This document shows, piece after piece, positions 1-11,070 of a DNA stretch of 64,000 nt (the stretch's first letter is position 1; every line of letters begins with the position of its first letter). A model generated the notes under the pieces. The model was given only the letters and a program-made list of their open reading frames with translations. It was not told where the DNA came from and made no database searches. This DNA is from Gibbula magus (taxonomy: Eukaryota; Mollusca; Gastropoda; Trochida; Trochidae). The position numbers and the translations under genes are program-made. Location of the stretch: assembly GCA_936450465.1 (NCBI GenBank), contig OW388296.1, positions 12,087,867 through 12,151,866 on the forward strand. Reading direction: 5' to 3'.

Positions 1-116
1 AATTTGATTATGTTATGTTATCTGTGACTAACATGTACCATATAACTTTTTATATCAAAAGATACACACACAACAGATTAAATTTAATTAAAATGCAAGT
101 ATTGATACCCTTCATA

Positions 117-213
117 TCAATAAATATTTTTAAAAACTTCAACTGCAAGTCTGGCTGCATTTCTAGTAAGCGAAGATTTATCAGAACCAACTTTTCTTGC
201 AAAATCATCAGAC
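117..213 (-). CDS. probable terminal coding exon, unassigned gene
   Basis: Reading the minus strand from 213, a TAG acceptor (214-216, preceded by a T/G-rich stretch) is followed by one base and then 31 codons ending in TGA at 117-119. The peptide begins SDDFARKVGSDKSS and ends AVEVFKNIY; it is basic and could form a helix. It has no obvious relatives I can name. It lies downstream of the exon at 1147-1837 on the same strand, so it is the natural candidate for the last exon of that gene. The phases do not match directly: the upstream exon leaves one base and this exon needs two. An exon between them, or another donor, is therefore required. The exon call is inferred from splice signals and an open frame only. 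Confidence 0.35.
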
Positions 214-1146
214 CTACACAAACGTTAATTTTCAATATTTCAAACATAATTGCTTGACCATTCAGGATACGTATATAAGTACATGTGAGTCATGTGACAC
301 CACTCAAACTGCTGTTACTTAGTAAAATTTTGCTACATTCTTTTAAATGGACTGTTCTGTTGGGTATTCCCTGGCCCATTTTGTTTTTGTTCAGCATATG
401 AAATGGGAAAAAATGCTTCATTTTAGTAATATTAGCACCAATTCGTAGCACCAATGAAAGCCCCATGGAATTTCCGCAATAAAAAGCCTGATAGAACTGT
501 CCCTTTAAACAAGAAATATTGGTCCTGACTGACAACAGAGATGGGAATATACCTTTAAAACAATTGAGAAATTTGGCGGTATGTGGTATGGAGTTCACTG
601 GGTGTTGCTGATAAAACAAAACTTAACACTAATGACTAACGTAATTTTTAGCTCAGATTCAGACTACTTCTAGAAGTTAAATTCACATTTTTGCAATGGA
701 ATTATAGATCTCTCATCTCTAAGTCAGAAAAAATATTATACTAGGTATGTAGTTTTCATTTGTTTGTCTTCAATTTTTAATTGAATTTGTATGTATGTTT
801 AATATTTTATAATTATGCTCTTGTACCTTTAAAGTGGTGTATCAAAAGAAAAGGATTGTAATGAAAAGAGTCTAATGGGTCTTTGGAACAGTTTCTTGAA
901 GATTCAAAAATAAGTTTTTAAACTTAACAAGGTAAACTTATTGAAAACAAAAAGGTGATGATTAAGCAATGTTGTTGCTAAGTCTGTGTCCAACAACACC
1001 CAGTAGAACTAAATGGGAGAATACTGCAGTCAGGGTGCACAACACTAAAGGTACATTCCCATCCGTGAATAAAATATTGAAAAAAGCAAACACAAACAAA
1101 CCTGACAAACCAGAGGAATCAACGTGAAGATGAGACTTGCCTCTAC

Positions 1147-1837
1147 CTGCCCCTGGTTTCTTAGACTGTCCAGATTGTTTACTGTCAGATCTTTTATTAG
1201 TTCCAACACCAGTCGTCCTGTTGTCCTCATCTTCTACTATCTCCGGTAAACCTGTCTTTTGAATTTTCTTTTTTGATTTCTCGTGTTTATCTAGTTTTGA
1301 TGACCGTCCGTCCTCATCGTGTTTATCCTCATCACTATGACCTAGGTCAGCATGTTTACGGTAATATGTCTCCCGTGCAACAAATGTTTGCCATTCTCTG
1401 GGAACAAAAATTACATCTGCTATGAGATCTTTATAACATTGCATCAACTGATACTCCAAGCTCTTTGGTATAAAGTCAACAAGACAGTCATAATTGTAAA
1501 TTATTCTACCAAGTTGGTAGAGAATGTTTCCTGACGATCCTTTGGCTTCTTCGAAAAGATATCTTTGAGAGTCTTCATCATTTGATAAGGCGCTGTCCAG
1601 ACGATTTTTGATATGCTGAAATGCTTGATTTATTTCAGGCATAAGACTCTTCTTTCCCATTCCATCTCCAAATAAATCCTCTTCTTGTTTTTGTTTTTCT
1701 TTGTTGGCCAAATAAGCAGCTACTTTTGGATTTAGATGGGCAAACTTTAAGCTGTCTGGTAACTCCTCGGGCAGCTTGCGGAATCGTTTAGTTGGAAAAC
1801 GATATCCATCTTGTTGAAAGAAGAATAGATCATCCAT
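1147..1837 (-). CDS. 5' coding exon of a spliced gene, product not recognised
   Basis: The exon encodes 230 residues from an ATG at 1837, where the protein starts MDDLFFFQQDGYRFPT. The frame stays open upstream only to a TTG and then meets a TGA nine codons before that TTG, so the ATG is the best start. A good acceptor (TTTGCATTTCAG, minus strand) ends at 1923, so the exon probably also carries 5'UTR from 1922. The 3' limit is a GCAG/GTAGAG donor at 1147/1146; a second donor, CAG/GTTTGT, lies about 50 bases on in the same phase. Residues 1-50 are aromatic and basic. Residues 65-160 look like a helical globular region (NILYQLGRIIYNYDCLVDF, VPREWQTF). Residues 165-230 are low-complexity Lys/Asp/Ser. 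No signal peptide or membrane segment is seen. I do not recognise the family and assign no function. Confidence 0.65.
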
Positions 1838-1922
1838 ATTGTGAATGGACAATCTATTTCACTTCCTTATGTAAATCCTGACAGCTGTGTAATGGATTCT
1901 TTGTCCAGATGAGGTTATCATT

Positions 1923-2961
1923 CTGAAATGCAAACAAAACTTGACTATAAACAGTATATATTTTCATCAAACATGGTAAGCACTTATGTTCAACTACATA
2001 CATAATTTAGACACCTACTATTTCAAATTCAATAGAATTTTTTTCTCCATTTGTATGAGTCAAAATTTTACATTTTGATAGAATTAAAAAAATATAAATA
2101 AAAAATAAAATGTAATTCCATTTCACACATTTCAAAGTGTATCTATAGATATACACAGTGTCAAAGTAGATATATAATAGAATTGGCTTAAATATCTTAT
2201 TATACGATAAAAAGAATAAAATACAGTGATATTTGGAGTTCAGTGGACTCAGTTGCTACAAAAGAGATATCTTTAAATAATTTCCAAAACATTTCAAAGG
2301 TCACACAACAATACCAAACATTATTGATAACATTAATGATCACTGCTTGTCAATATCTTGTTAGTTACTCATGTCCAATCATTAGTGACCATAACAGAGG
2401 TATTATCCTTGTCCAATCTCTGTCAATGGCCATCCATGAGATCAGTGTCTTTAGCTTAGTATTACACAGAAAACAAATGGTAACTAATACAGTACCTGTC
2501 ACACACTGAATCCCCTGAATGACATGTCTTTACGTGTATGACATTCATTACAATAAATTGTTAATAAAACATATTTATAACATATTTTGCCAGGAAAAAA
2601 GAAATGTATGTTGAATATTTAATTTTTTTAAAATATTGAAATTAAATCAATTCATTCCTATGTTCATTAAAAATATTTATAAAATAGTAAAATATTATTG
2701 TTAAATGCATTGTAAACAATGATGAGATTGTAGAACCGATCGTGTGATTTTCTAGTTACGCCCACTTGGGGAAAATGATATCGACCGATGTTATCCCCAA
2801 GAGGAAATTTCAAGTCTCCTGAGTGATTAATAAACAAATATTAAATATCAATTAGTCATATGCAATCAGCTAAGCGTTAAGATATTCTCACCTGTCACAA
2901 TAACGATGACAGTCTTTTAATTGTCCTAATTACTTCCATTCAAAAGATGCGGTAAGGGTAC
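1923..2961 (-). other. probable 5'UTR intron of the left-end gene
   Basis: On the minus strand, a GCAG/GTACCC donor at 2962/2961 and the acceptor at 1923 would define an intron of about 1.04 kb. The interval is AT-rich with no convincing coding potential in either direction. The donor belongs to a short candidate first exon that carries ATGGCGGCC (see 2970-2984). This pairing is inference; no transcript supports it. Confidence 0.35.
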
Positions 2962-2969
2962 CTGCTCCG

Positions 2970-2984
2970 TAGGCCGCCATCTTG
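2970..2984 (-). promoter_or_regulatory. AAGATGGCGGC motif, candidate first exon/promoter core
   Basis: The minus strand reads AAGATGGCGGCC, the arrangement known from YY1-type sites just downstream of animal transcription starts, which also works as a start-codon context. The ATG is at 2980 and a GCAG/GTACCC donor follows at 2962. If spliced to 1922, the ATG opens only a very short upstream frame (seven codons, then TGA), so the main start stays at 1837. That makes this a plausible 5'UTR exon with a small upstream ORF. Confidence 0.3.
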
Positions 2985-2999
2985 TTTGCTTGTTGACAA

Positions 3000-4200
3000 C
3001 GCCATTGAGGGTTGGCCAGTCTCTTAGCAACAGGACGCCACTGGTTGAAGTGCTGTTCGACTCTAATCTCGGCGACACTTTACATTTGTAGGGGCCTAAG
3101 AACTATCACCAATGCATTTCAACACTCGGCGCTGAGGCGTAATCTTGTCGGTTTCCCTTATCAATCAGTTGCCATTGTGAAACGAACTTGAGATAGTGAA
3201 TTACCTGAAGTACAAAAGATCACAGTGACTGTATACAATGACAAGATGGGATAAGTTGGGTCACTAAGTAGAAATCGGCTCTAAAACGTTGTCGTGATTA
3301 GATATCAATAACCATTCAGGTATACAATTACAACTCCGTACTCAATAGTCAATATGATAGGTAAATTGTTTCAGTTAAAAGCACCTAGCTGGCAGGAAAT
3401 TAACGTCATTTTATTAAAAACAAATTCGTTTTAACCACTGAACAATTAGGCTTATTAGGTTTGAATGGTTTCGCTGTTTTACGTGGGGATGGAAATGAAA
3501 AAATTGGTAGAGTTGATGACACAGATGGATGATCATTTCCTCTGAAACAATTTTGAAACATATTTGATTATCAATCCTGAAAATAAACGTTCATATGAAT
3601 GATATCAAGCATAATGGTTTCCTACCGTTTGGTCCCACGCATCAACATCGGAAAAATAAAATTCTTAAAACGCTAGAAAGTGTTTACGTTTAACTGGAAG
3701 TAAAGGGCGATAACTCTCATTTACCAAGTTACACAACTCTCCTTCCTTATATTGTGTACCGCTAAAATTATTATTGTCTCTTTGTGCTATTACCCAAACT
3801 TCTCACAGTGCTGCTACGACTCTCCTGCGTCCTGCCTTTATGATAGTCGATCAGCCCTGGGGACGAGGTTGGCTATTATCATTCACATTTGAAATCATGG
3901 CAAATAATTTACAGATTGATGGTTTTTTTTTTTATCAACTCTCAATTCTAATATACGCGATATTATATCAAATACGACCACAATGACATAACTGTAATGT
4001 TGGGAGTAGGCATGTGCTCCAATAAATGATGAGAAAATTTTATAACATGCTCGGAAAATAATTTCGGATAAATCACACATTTTATACTCAGAATATTCAC
4101 TTTTGCCATCTGGAAAACGATTTAATATGCCTTATCATAAGTCAAACTGAACCAGGAAATCTTTTGTACCTTGTAGTATTTCAATTCTGAAAATAAATTT
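3000..4200. other. no gene seen
   Basis: The stretch is mixed-composition DNA beyond the candidate promoter, with a short poly-T tract near 3923. Short open frames on both strands lack protein-like composition and convincing splice context. Confidence 0.4.
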
Positions 4201-4224
4201 GGGGAATGTTAATGAAATATGTAC

Positions 4225-4357
4225 ATTTAAATTGTTGAAACTGTAAGTGTTGTATTGTAAATATATGTAATGTAATAATGTATTATCATGTCATGCTCTG
4301 TTGGATGTACGAAGAATTCCCTTTTGGGTAATAAAGTGTTATCTTATCTTATCTTAA
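4225..4357 (+). repeat. 3' tail of a non-LTR retroelement
   Basis: The segment ends with AATAAAG followed by repeated TTATC units (4341-4356), and GAATTCCC-type sequence lies just upstream. This is the usual look of LINE or SINE 3' ends in invertebrates. No coding part remains. Confidence 0.35.
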
Positions 4358-4984
4358 CTAACTGAATAATTCTGATACATCTGATGTAGAGTAGCCCGAC
4401 AGTTATATATAGTCTGTTTGTAGTGAAAACGTACAGATGAATCTCAAGTTTAACAGAACGAATCTTCATAGTTTTACTCCGCCAATTAGACATTAAATTT
4501 TCAGTATTTCATTTAACATAGGAAAAAAGTTGACTGAACGAACCTTCGATCTTTTTATTCAATTTCTTTCCTGTTTAGGTTTTCCTGGCGTATTTCAGAC
4601 AATTTTTCATTTACACTAGACCAAAGTTCCGCCTGCCTGTAGACATATTGGTTCAAAAGTCAACACAAGTAATCATCCATTGTGTATCATAAACTTTTAT
4701 TTGGCTGAAATACGCGCCAGCATACGATATGTGCTGATTTCAATTAAAATAATTTCACTCAACTTGCATATTCAACCCCAATAGTAAAATACATCATAAT
4801 TACTATTTTCTAATTAAAATCTAGCAACATCATTATACACGTACAGAAAGCGAAACTATACGTCCAATTTACACAAACAGTAGTTATATGACCTATTAAA
4901 CATTATCAACCCAAAGTTGTCTGTTTGTCTGGTCTAAATAAATTCCCAAAATTACGGTTTAATAGGCCTATTTGACGCGCGCCA

Positions 4985-5082
4985 CCATCCTCGATAATCC
5001 AGCGCTATTGTTCCGATAAATCTACACACAAGCGCTTGTGTGTAGATTTATCGGAACAATAGCGCTGGATTATCGAGGATGG
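4985..5082. repeat. near-perfect 98-bp palindrome with no loop
   Basis: The arms 4985-5033 and 5034-5082 are exact reverse complements, 49 bp each, meeting at AGCGCT. The match continues outward imperfectly into GGCGCGCC with a 3-base offset. A degenerate related string (TCGATAATCCAG, then TCCGATAA) recurs near 5677-5705, so the palindrome belongs to a dispersed family, perhaps a fold-back element. Confidence 0.85.
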
Positions 5083-5973
5083 CGCGCCACATGCAGTGCA
5101 TTGTCTGGTTTTCTATCAAAAATCATTACTTACCTTTATATCGTCAATATACTGCGTCGAATATCACCAAAATGGCAATTTTCGGCAACACTCAGTACTT
5201 CTCGAAAGGATAACATCATTTATAGCGTTGGACATATGTGACCCACAACAAAGCAATGAATGGACAGATCATGAATTCTGATTTTATGAGCGCATCTTTA
5301 GGTTTATTGGAGCGAGCTTGACCTGGCCTCCTTGATCGTTATATATATATAAGTACAATTTGCTATGGCTTTCTTAATCGTAAGTTGAAAGTAATTAAAC
5401 AATTTGTTATAGTAAATCTTTTAAAAATACATATTATAAAGCGAGTGAAATGGGAAATTTCATGTAAAATTGATGGTGTGATGTTGGCAAGGCAACTATT
5501 TTCGCATGTCAAGCAAATGTTTCATCTAATTATTCCGCTAACTTTTAATGTTGCATAAACCCGCAAAAAACATATAGCAAAATTTGTGACGTAAAGCGCA
5601 TGGAATTCCTCCTGCTAGCTAACACGAAGAAGCAGATAATAAGATTGTAGACGCAGTGGTAGTAATTAACTCATTGTCGATAATCCAGAGTATACGCTCC
5701 GATAATTCTACTCTAAGAATAGTAATGTAATTATAACTAGTCTACACAGGTTCAAGTTTGTCAACATCGTGATTTGGAATACACGGTGTGTTCAAATTTT
5801 AATAACGGATCGTCTCGGAAATTCCTGAGATGATAAATGTTGTAATTCTAGCCATTTGTTTGCTTAAATAATTATCAAAATATTTTCCTTGTATTTTTAC
5901 GCAACTTCAGTAACACAATATTTTGAGATGCTTGTAACATTTCAAATAAAACAAATTTGATTGTTAAAATAAT

Positions 5974-6242
5974 CACAGGGGCTTGTATTGCTGAAGACAA
6001 ACAGTTTCTAGGTCCAATACTTCGATACGGTACACCCTACACTAATTATTTATTAGTAATTGGTACGATACACCCTATACTAATTATTTATTAGTAATTG
6101 GTACGATACACCCTATACTAATTATTTATTAGTAATTGGTACGATACACCCTATACTAATTATTTATTAGTAAAGTACGTGTGCATCGTATCGAAGTATT
6201 GGACCTAGGAACTGTTTGTTTTCAGGAATACAAGCTCCTGTG
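5974..6242. mobile_element. 269-bp TIR element with tandem core and 8-bp target duplication
   Basis: The terminal inverted repeats begin CACAGGGGCTTGTATT on the left and CACAGGAGCTTGTATT (read inward) on the right. They run 56 bp each (5974-6029 and 6187-6242) with four mismatches. Both sides carry the same octamer AAAATAAT (5966-5973 and 6243-6250), a clean 8-bp target duplication. The interior is nearly all a 38-bp tandem repeat (period measured at 6061 and 6099) rich in TAATTATTTATTAGTAAT. It has no coding capacity, so it is non-autonomous. An 8-bp duplication with CA-starting ends fits the hAT superfamily, but that assignment is inference. Confidence 0.85.
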
Positions 6243-6599
6243 AAAATAATATAATTACGTTATACGATTGCTAATCACGATCATAAGGCACCACATCAGT
6301 TCCAGAAAGATATCATGAACGGTTTTTGAGTTCTCCTTTGGAAACGAACTGATTACAGACGGTTGGACAGACAGAAGAACAGGGCGATGACTGTAACCAA
6401 CGGTATTACATACATGTGGGATAATACGGTAGCTGCCGGTACTGGGTACAGGTCAAGGGATACTCCATTCAGCTGAGGCCACCTAGATCATTACATTACA
6501 GGTAGCTCAGATAACAAGACAATAGTTTCACAAGCAACCATGAAGCTGTGCCTATTACTTTCTCACTAAATAATGAGGCCGATTGACACTTGATCGTAG

Positions 6600-7060
6600 T
6601 CATAAAAGGAGTCCATCACTTTGAACTGCAACCCTTTTACACGCCATTATTTTTTGGGAGTAGGGTATTGGCATTTATAAATCGGAGTGTTCCATCAAAG
6701 ATCATATTCCCTAAATTTGAGTTTTCTAGCATTACTGGTTCTTTGGGAGAAGTCGCTTAAAGATTTAAGGATTCCCTCTGCCATACCCATATTTGAAGGG
6801 GTCAAGACCAAATAAACAAACTTAAGTGACCATGTAGCAAAGACGATATTCTGAAAATTGTTTCAACTTGTTTCAGAGAAGTCGCTAAAAAATAATGACA
6901 TCCCCGTATTTGAAGGGCGGTGAGGACCAAATGAACAAACTTTAAAACCCTAGGTGCACAGTACCTCCCCACAAAATTTTTCGCTTTGGGTTCGTTTTTC
7001 TGAAAATTTCTTATGTCAACTTTTTTCGGAGAAATTGTTTTATGGTTTCACTAAAAACTA
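6600..7060. repeat. older dispersed repeat flanking the 7060-8206 element
   Basis: Two related blocks (near 6780-6850 and 6900-6960) share TTTGAAGGG, then GACCAAAT.AACAAACTT and a GAAGTCGCTAAA-type phrase. The sequence resumes in similar style after 8206 (GGTACCCCCCACACAATTT), which suggests that the next element landed inside it. Confidence 0.4.
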
Positions 7061-8206
7061 GATGAGCGTTTGCGGGACACCGCAAAAGCAGAGCAGCTCC
7101 GAAACTTTGGGTCTCGCCTTTCCCTGTTCCGCCTTCACCTCAGCATAAGTAAAATGGGAATTTTTTTGACAAAAATTTGTTCATTATTCAAGTTATTCTA
7201 ACAAGTTGAATCATCAATGGGGTCACTTTTCACAAGTTTGTACTTAAAACCTATTACTGATTTCAAAATTGGATCAAAGGATTAACATGGCCTTAACCAA
7301 TATCTCATGACCTTGACCTTTGACCTTCAAGGTCACACCATCAATGATTACTTTTCATTGTGTATAACAATCATGCAATGACTCAAAGTGTTCATTGTTA
7401 ACATAAGGCATATTCACAATAGCATGCTTAAGGTGTGACCTCGCTCTGACCTTGACCTTGGACAGATTTTAGCGAAAACCTTTTCAAATATCAGTCTTTC
7501 TCCATAGTTGATATATACCAAGTTAGGGCCTGATAGCACAGAAGTTGTTGAAGTTATCGTGTTTACAAGGATTTTTGTAGTGATTTCAGAACTCATGACC
7601 TTGACCTTTGACCTTGAATGTGAGCATGTCAAAATAATTCCCCAGGTTTACAAGAAAGAAGCTATATATATGATGTGTTGATACCTTCATGGAAAAAAGT
7701 TATTTAGTGTTTTCAGAAGTGGTGACCTTGACCCTATTTCGTGATCTTGACCTTTAAAATTCAAGGTCACACAATCAGTGATCACTGTTCATTGTGTATC
7801 AAAATCATGTAATGATTCAAAGTGTTAATAGTTGAAATAAGACATTTTCGCAAAAGCATGCTTAAGTTGTGACCTCGCTTTGACCTTGACCTTTGACGGA
7901 TGTAAGCGAAAGCCTTTTCAAATCTTGGCCTTTCTCCATAGTTGATATACACCAAATAAGAGCCTGATAGCACAAATATTGTTCAAGTTATAGTGTTTAC
8001 AAGGATTTCAGAAACTCTTGACCTTGACCTTTGACCTTGAATGTGAACATGTCAAAAAAATTCCCCAGGGGCATAAGTAAGAAGTATATGAGTTCTCAAA
8101 ACCTTCTAGGAAAAAAGTTATAGCGAATACAAAACGCGGCGGCGGCAGCGACGGATACTGCACAAAAAATGATAGCAGCTCTGACTTAGTCGGAGCTGCT
8201 AATAAA
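7060..8206. repeat. dispersed element with two 434-bp tandem units rich in TGACCT half-sites
   Basis: The matching strings AGCAGCTCCGA (7092-7102) and TCGGAGCTGCT (8190-8200) form inverted ends. Between them two direct copies are offset by 434 bp (compare GGTCACACCATCAATGAT at 7331 with GGTCACACAATCAGTGAT at 7765), with many substitutions. Each copy carries clusters of TGACCTTGACCTTTGACCT. The open frames here are accidental products of the repeat. The element type is unknown. Confidence 0.65.
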
Positions 8207-8400
8207 TGCCACGTCGATTTGAAACTTTGATCCTCTGGTGCAAGGTACCCCCCACACAATTTCAACATTGGGGGTACAGCGGTTCTGGAGAAGTCGAAAA
8301 TGTTTACGAATTAGGCCAACGGCCGCCTGACAATGGATGACAGACGCTGGATGGCCACCAGACGATCTCCTATGCCATAAGCCAATTTGGACTTTCAGCC

Positions 8401-10885
8401 CCGATGAGCTAAAAATAAGTGAAAATTAAACAATTTCTTAAATATAATACTGTGTCTGTTTTTCTCACCTGAGCATTTTTCATCTACTCACATGTAAATT
8501 AAAAATCGGTAAACTAAGTTACCAATTTACTTGGCCTTATGACATGGACAGGCACAAATGTCTAACTACCATGAGCAAATGCCAATTGTTTCTCTATCTT
8601 AAGCAAAGCTCACAGTGTGAACACCAAGTAACTTGACAAGTAAGAAATGGTCTATATTTCAAGACTTACAACCATTATTTACTTTTATTTACAATTTACT
8701 TTTGCCAACCCGTGTTTTTCTTATTCCAAAGTTGCAAGTGTGCAAAGTTCTCTGTATAAACACATTTTAAGACTGCAATTACTAACAATTACAATTTTCA
8801 AAGGAATATTAAGGCCGTGTTCTCAAGATTCTCCCTTATGGCCTTTAATTGGTATGAAACAATGAATGAAACATTTCACCCAAACTTTACTGCATGCAAC
8901 TTCCACAAAAGGCATAACTCTCACTCTAACACTCTCAATCAATAGCTATTGCTGTATTGTCTTAATAGCTTTGTGTTGGCATAGCAGAGAGCTGCATCTG
9001 AAATTCAAAGTGTGCATCACGGCTGGAACAAGCTATGCCTTGCCAGGGGAGCTGTTCTGCAGCATGTATAGGTGAGCTGAGGTGAGGTGAGTTGGGGTTT
9101 AAAACCGCTTTCAAGAGTTTGTCACTTATATCGCTGCTGCTAGTATAATGACAGGGAGAAAGCCCGCAACGCCATTTGGCTATGCATTGCATTGAAACCT
9201 TTGAGCATCGGCTGGATCTAGCGAACCATGGGTGGTACTACGCTGAGATTCAGTGTAGCATGTGTAGCATGTAGTGTGATGTTTTGGTTTTTTACCACTA
9301 TTATAAATTTATAAATTCTCTTTCTGTGCATACCTCTAAAGGCCACAACCAATTTAATGAAGTTTCAAAAGTTTATAGTTTTCCAGTTATTCTCCAGAAA
9401 CAATTTGCACAGATATTCAAGCGGAGCACTAATATTACAAAATACAGCGCAGCTGTGGTATGAAGACTGTGGGAGCAGTTGATTATACATGACAGGTACT
9501 GTCATACTTGTTATATGGTCAAGGGCCATAAGTCTTAAAATAATAATCGAATCAATCTGAATTTTGAATGTACACATAACCTATGTATATCCAAAGCATG
9601 GGCAAGTTCCAGAAAGATTGACATGAAGATCTACATTCACTAAAGGCCTGCTCCTTTCGATCCCGAACATTGTTCTGGGTGTGTGAAATATTGCTGTACA
9701 GCTTGCACCTGCTTTTTTTAAAAACATATTTTGCACGCCACTTGTACGGGATGTTCGGAACAAACACTAGGCAGCGAAAAGGGCAGCCCACATATTAGTT
9801 GTAATTAAAATTCTCACCCTACTCCTAAATGTAAATGCTTGCTTCCCATTAAGATTATTTATGTCCTCAGGCCAAACTACAATGAGTGATTCTGTTTCAA
9901 ACCCTTTGAGATGTCCCATTTGGAGATATCATGAACAGAGACCCAAAATCAGAACAACGGAAGTAACTACAGGAAAAATAACCATGTGCTTCTCATTTTC
10001 AAACTCCATCAACCTGATCAAGGTATTGACACCCTCAAGTCTAGAGCTGTGTATCGTGGCTAATGTGGTGATACAAGATACATAGGGGGCAATATGACAT
10101 ATATCCCGATGCCTGTTAATTACTTAAATATACAAGTGAATTCACCTCAAAGGTTAAACCTAACATAGAATGTGCTAAAATTATTAATGGAAAAATTTAA
10201 AGAGAGTCAACATTTAATGGATTTTTTACCTAAGTAAAATTAATTATGAGAAAGAATTTAGGATTAATAGTTAGAAAAAGGTTTTGGGATATATTGTCAT
10301 TTATGGTGACAACGATGAATTGCCAACCTTCCCAATAATTGCATCAAGAATTATCTAGAATTTGTTTATTTCGATACTTGATACGATCAGGATAAAGATG
10401 TCAATATTGCGATACCACGATGTTGTTACACCTCTACTGAAGTCAAATAAAAAACTTTATCCTATCTTGAATGGTTTTTGTTAAAAGCTTTCCCTGCCAG
10501 GGCGAAGCTCAAACCTGTGGTGGGTAATAAACTGTGAGATGAATAGAGGTGAAACAGTACACTTGAGCTTTGGTTCGGTGTCTGTATGGTAAACATGCTT
10601 TAAGTGTAAATTAAATAATGATCATGTCCAACTTTGTGATTTGTAAGACGCAACAATCCTTATTGTGTAACTCGGACAAGTTAATTTTGTCAGAAGTTTG
10701 GACAAAGTGCAATTCGCAAGGACAATGAATTCATAATTAAAAGTCCATCAAGTAACAACATGTTTCTGGAATTTTCTAACAGACAAACACAAAAGATTAA
10801 AAGAATTTCATTACATAAACACTTTAATAAGAAAACGTAGTAACAATCTTTGTCCTTAATAATTTCTGAAATAAATCACAATTTA
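8401..10885. other. no gene seen
   Basis: About 2.5 kb without convincing exons, RNA genes or intact mobile elements. Open frames of 60-85 codons on both strands are not protein-like in composition. Confidence 0.45.
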
Positions 10886-10890
10886 CCACA

Positions 10891-10896
10891 TTTATT
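10891..10896 (-). terminator. candidate polyadenylation signal of TUFM
   Basis: AATAAA on the minus strand, about 175 bases past the TUFM stop codon. It is a plausible distance, but AT-rich DNA gives chance matches. Confidence 0.4.
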
Positions 10897-11070
10897 TTGC
10901 ACTTCTTATAAATTCTTTAAAGTTTGTTCATTTATATCTTCACTGAGCTCTTCTATTGTGAGTCAGTTCACTATCAATGTCACACATGTATATGTACTCT
11001 GATCATGATAAATGCACTACAACAAACGTCTCATGAAACATTCTCTGATTGATCCAATATTTCAGTCCAT

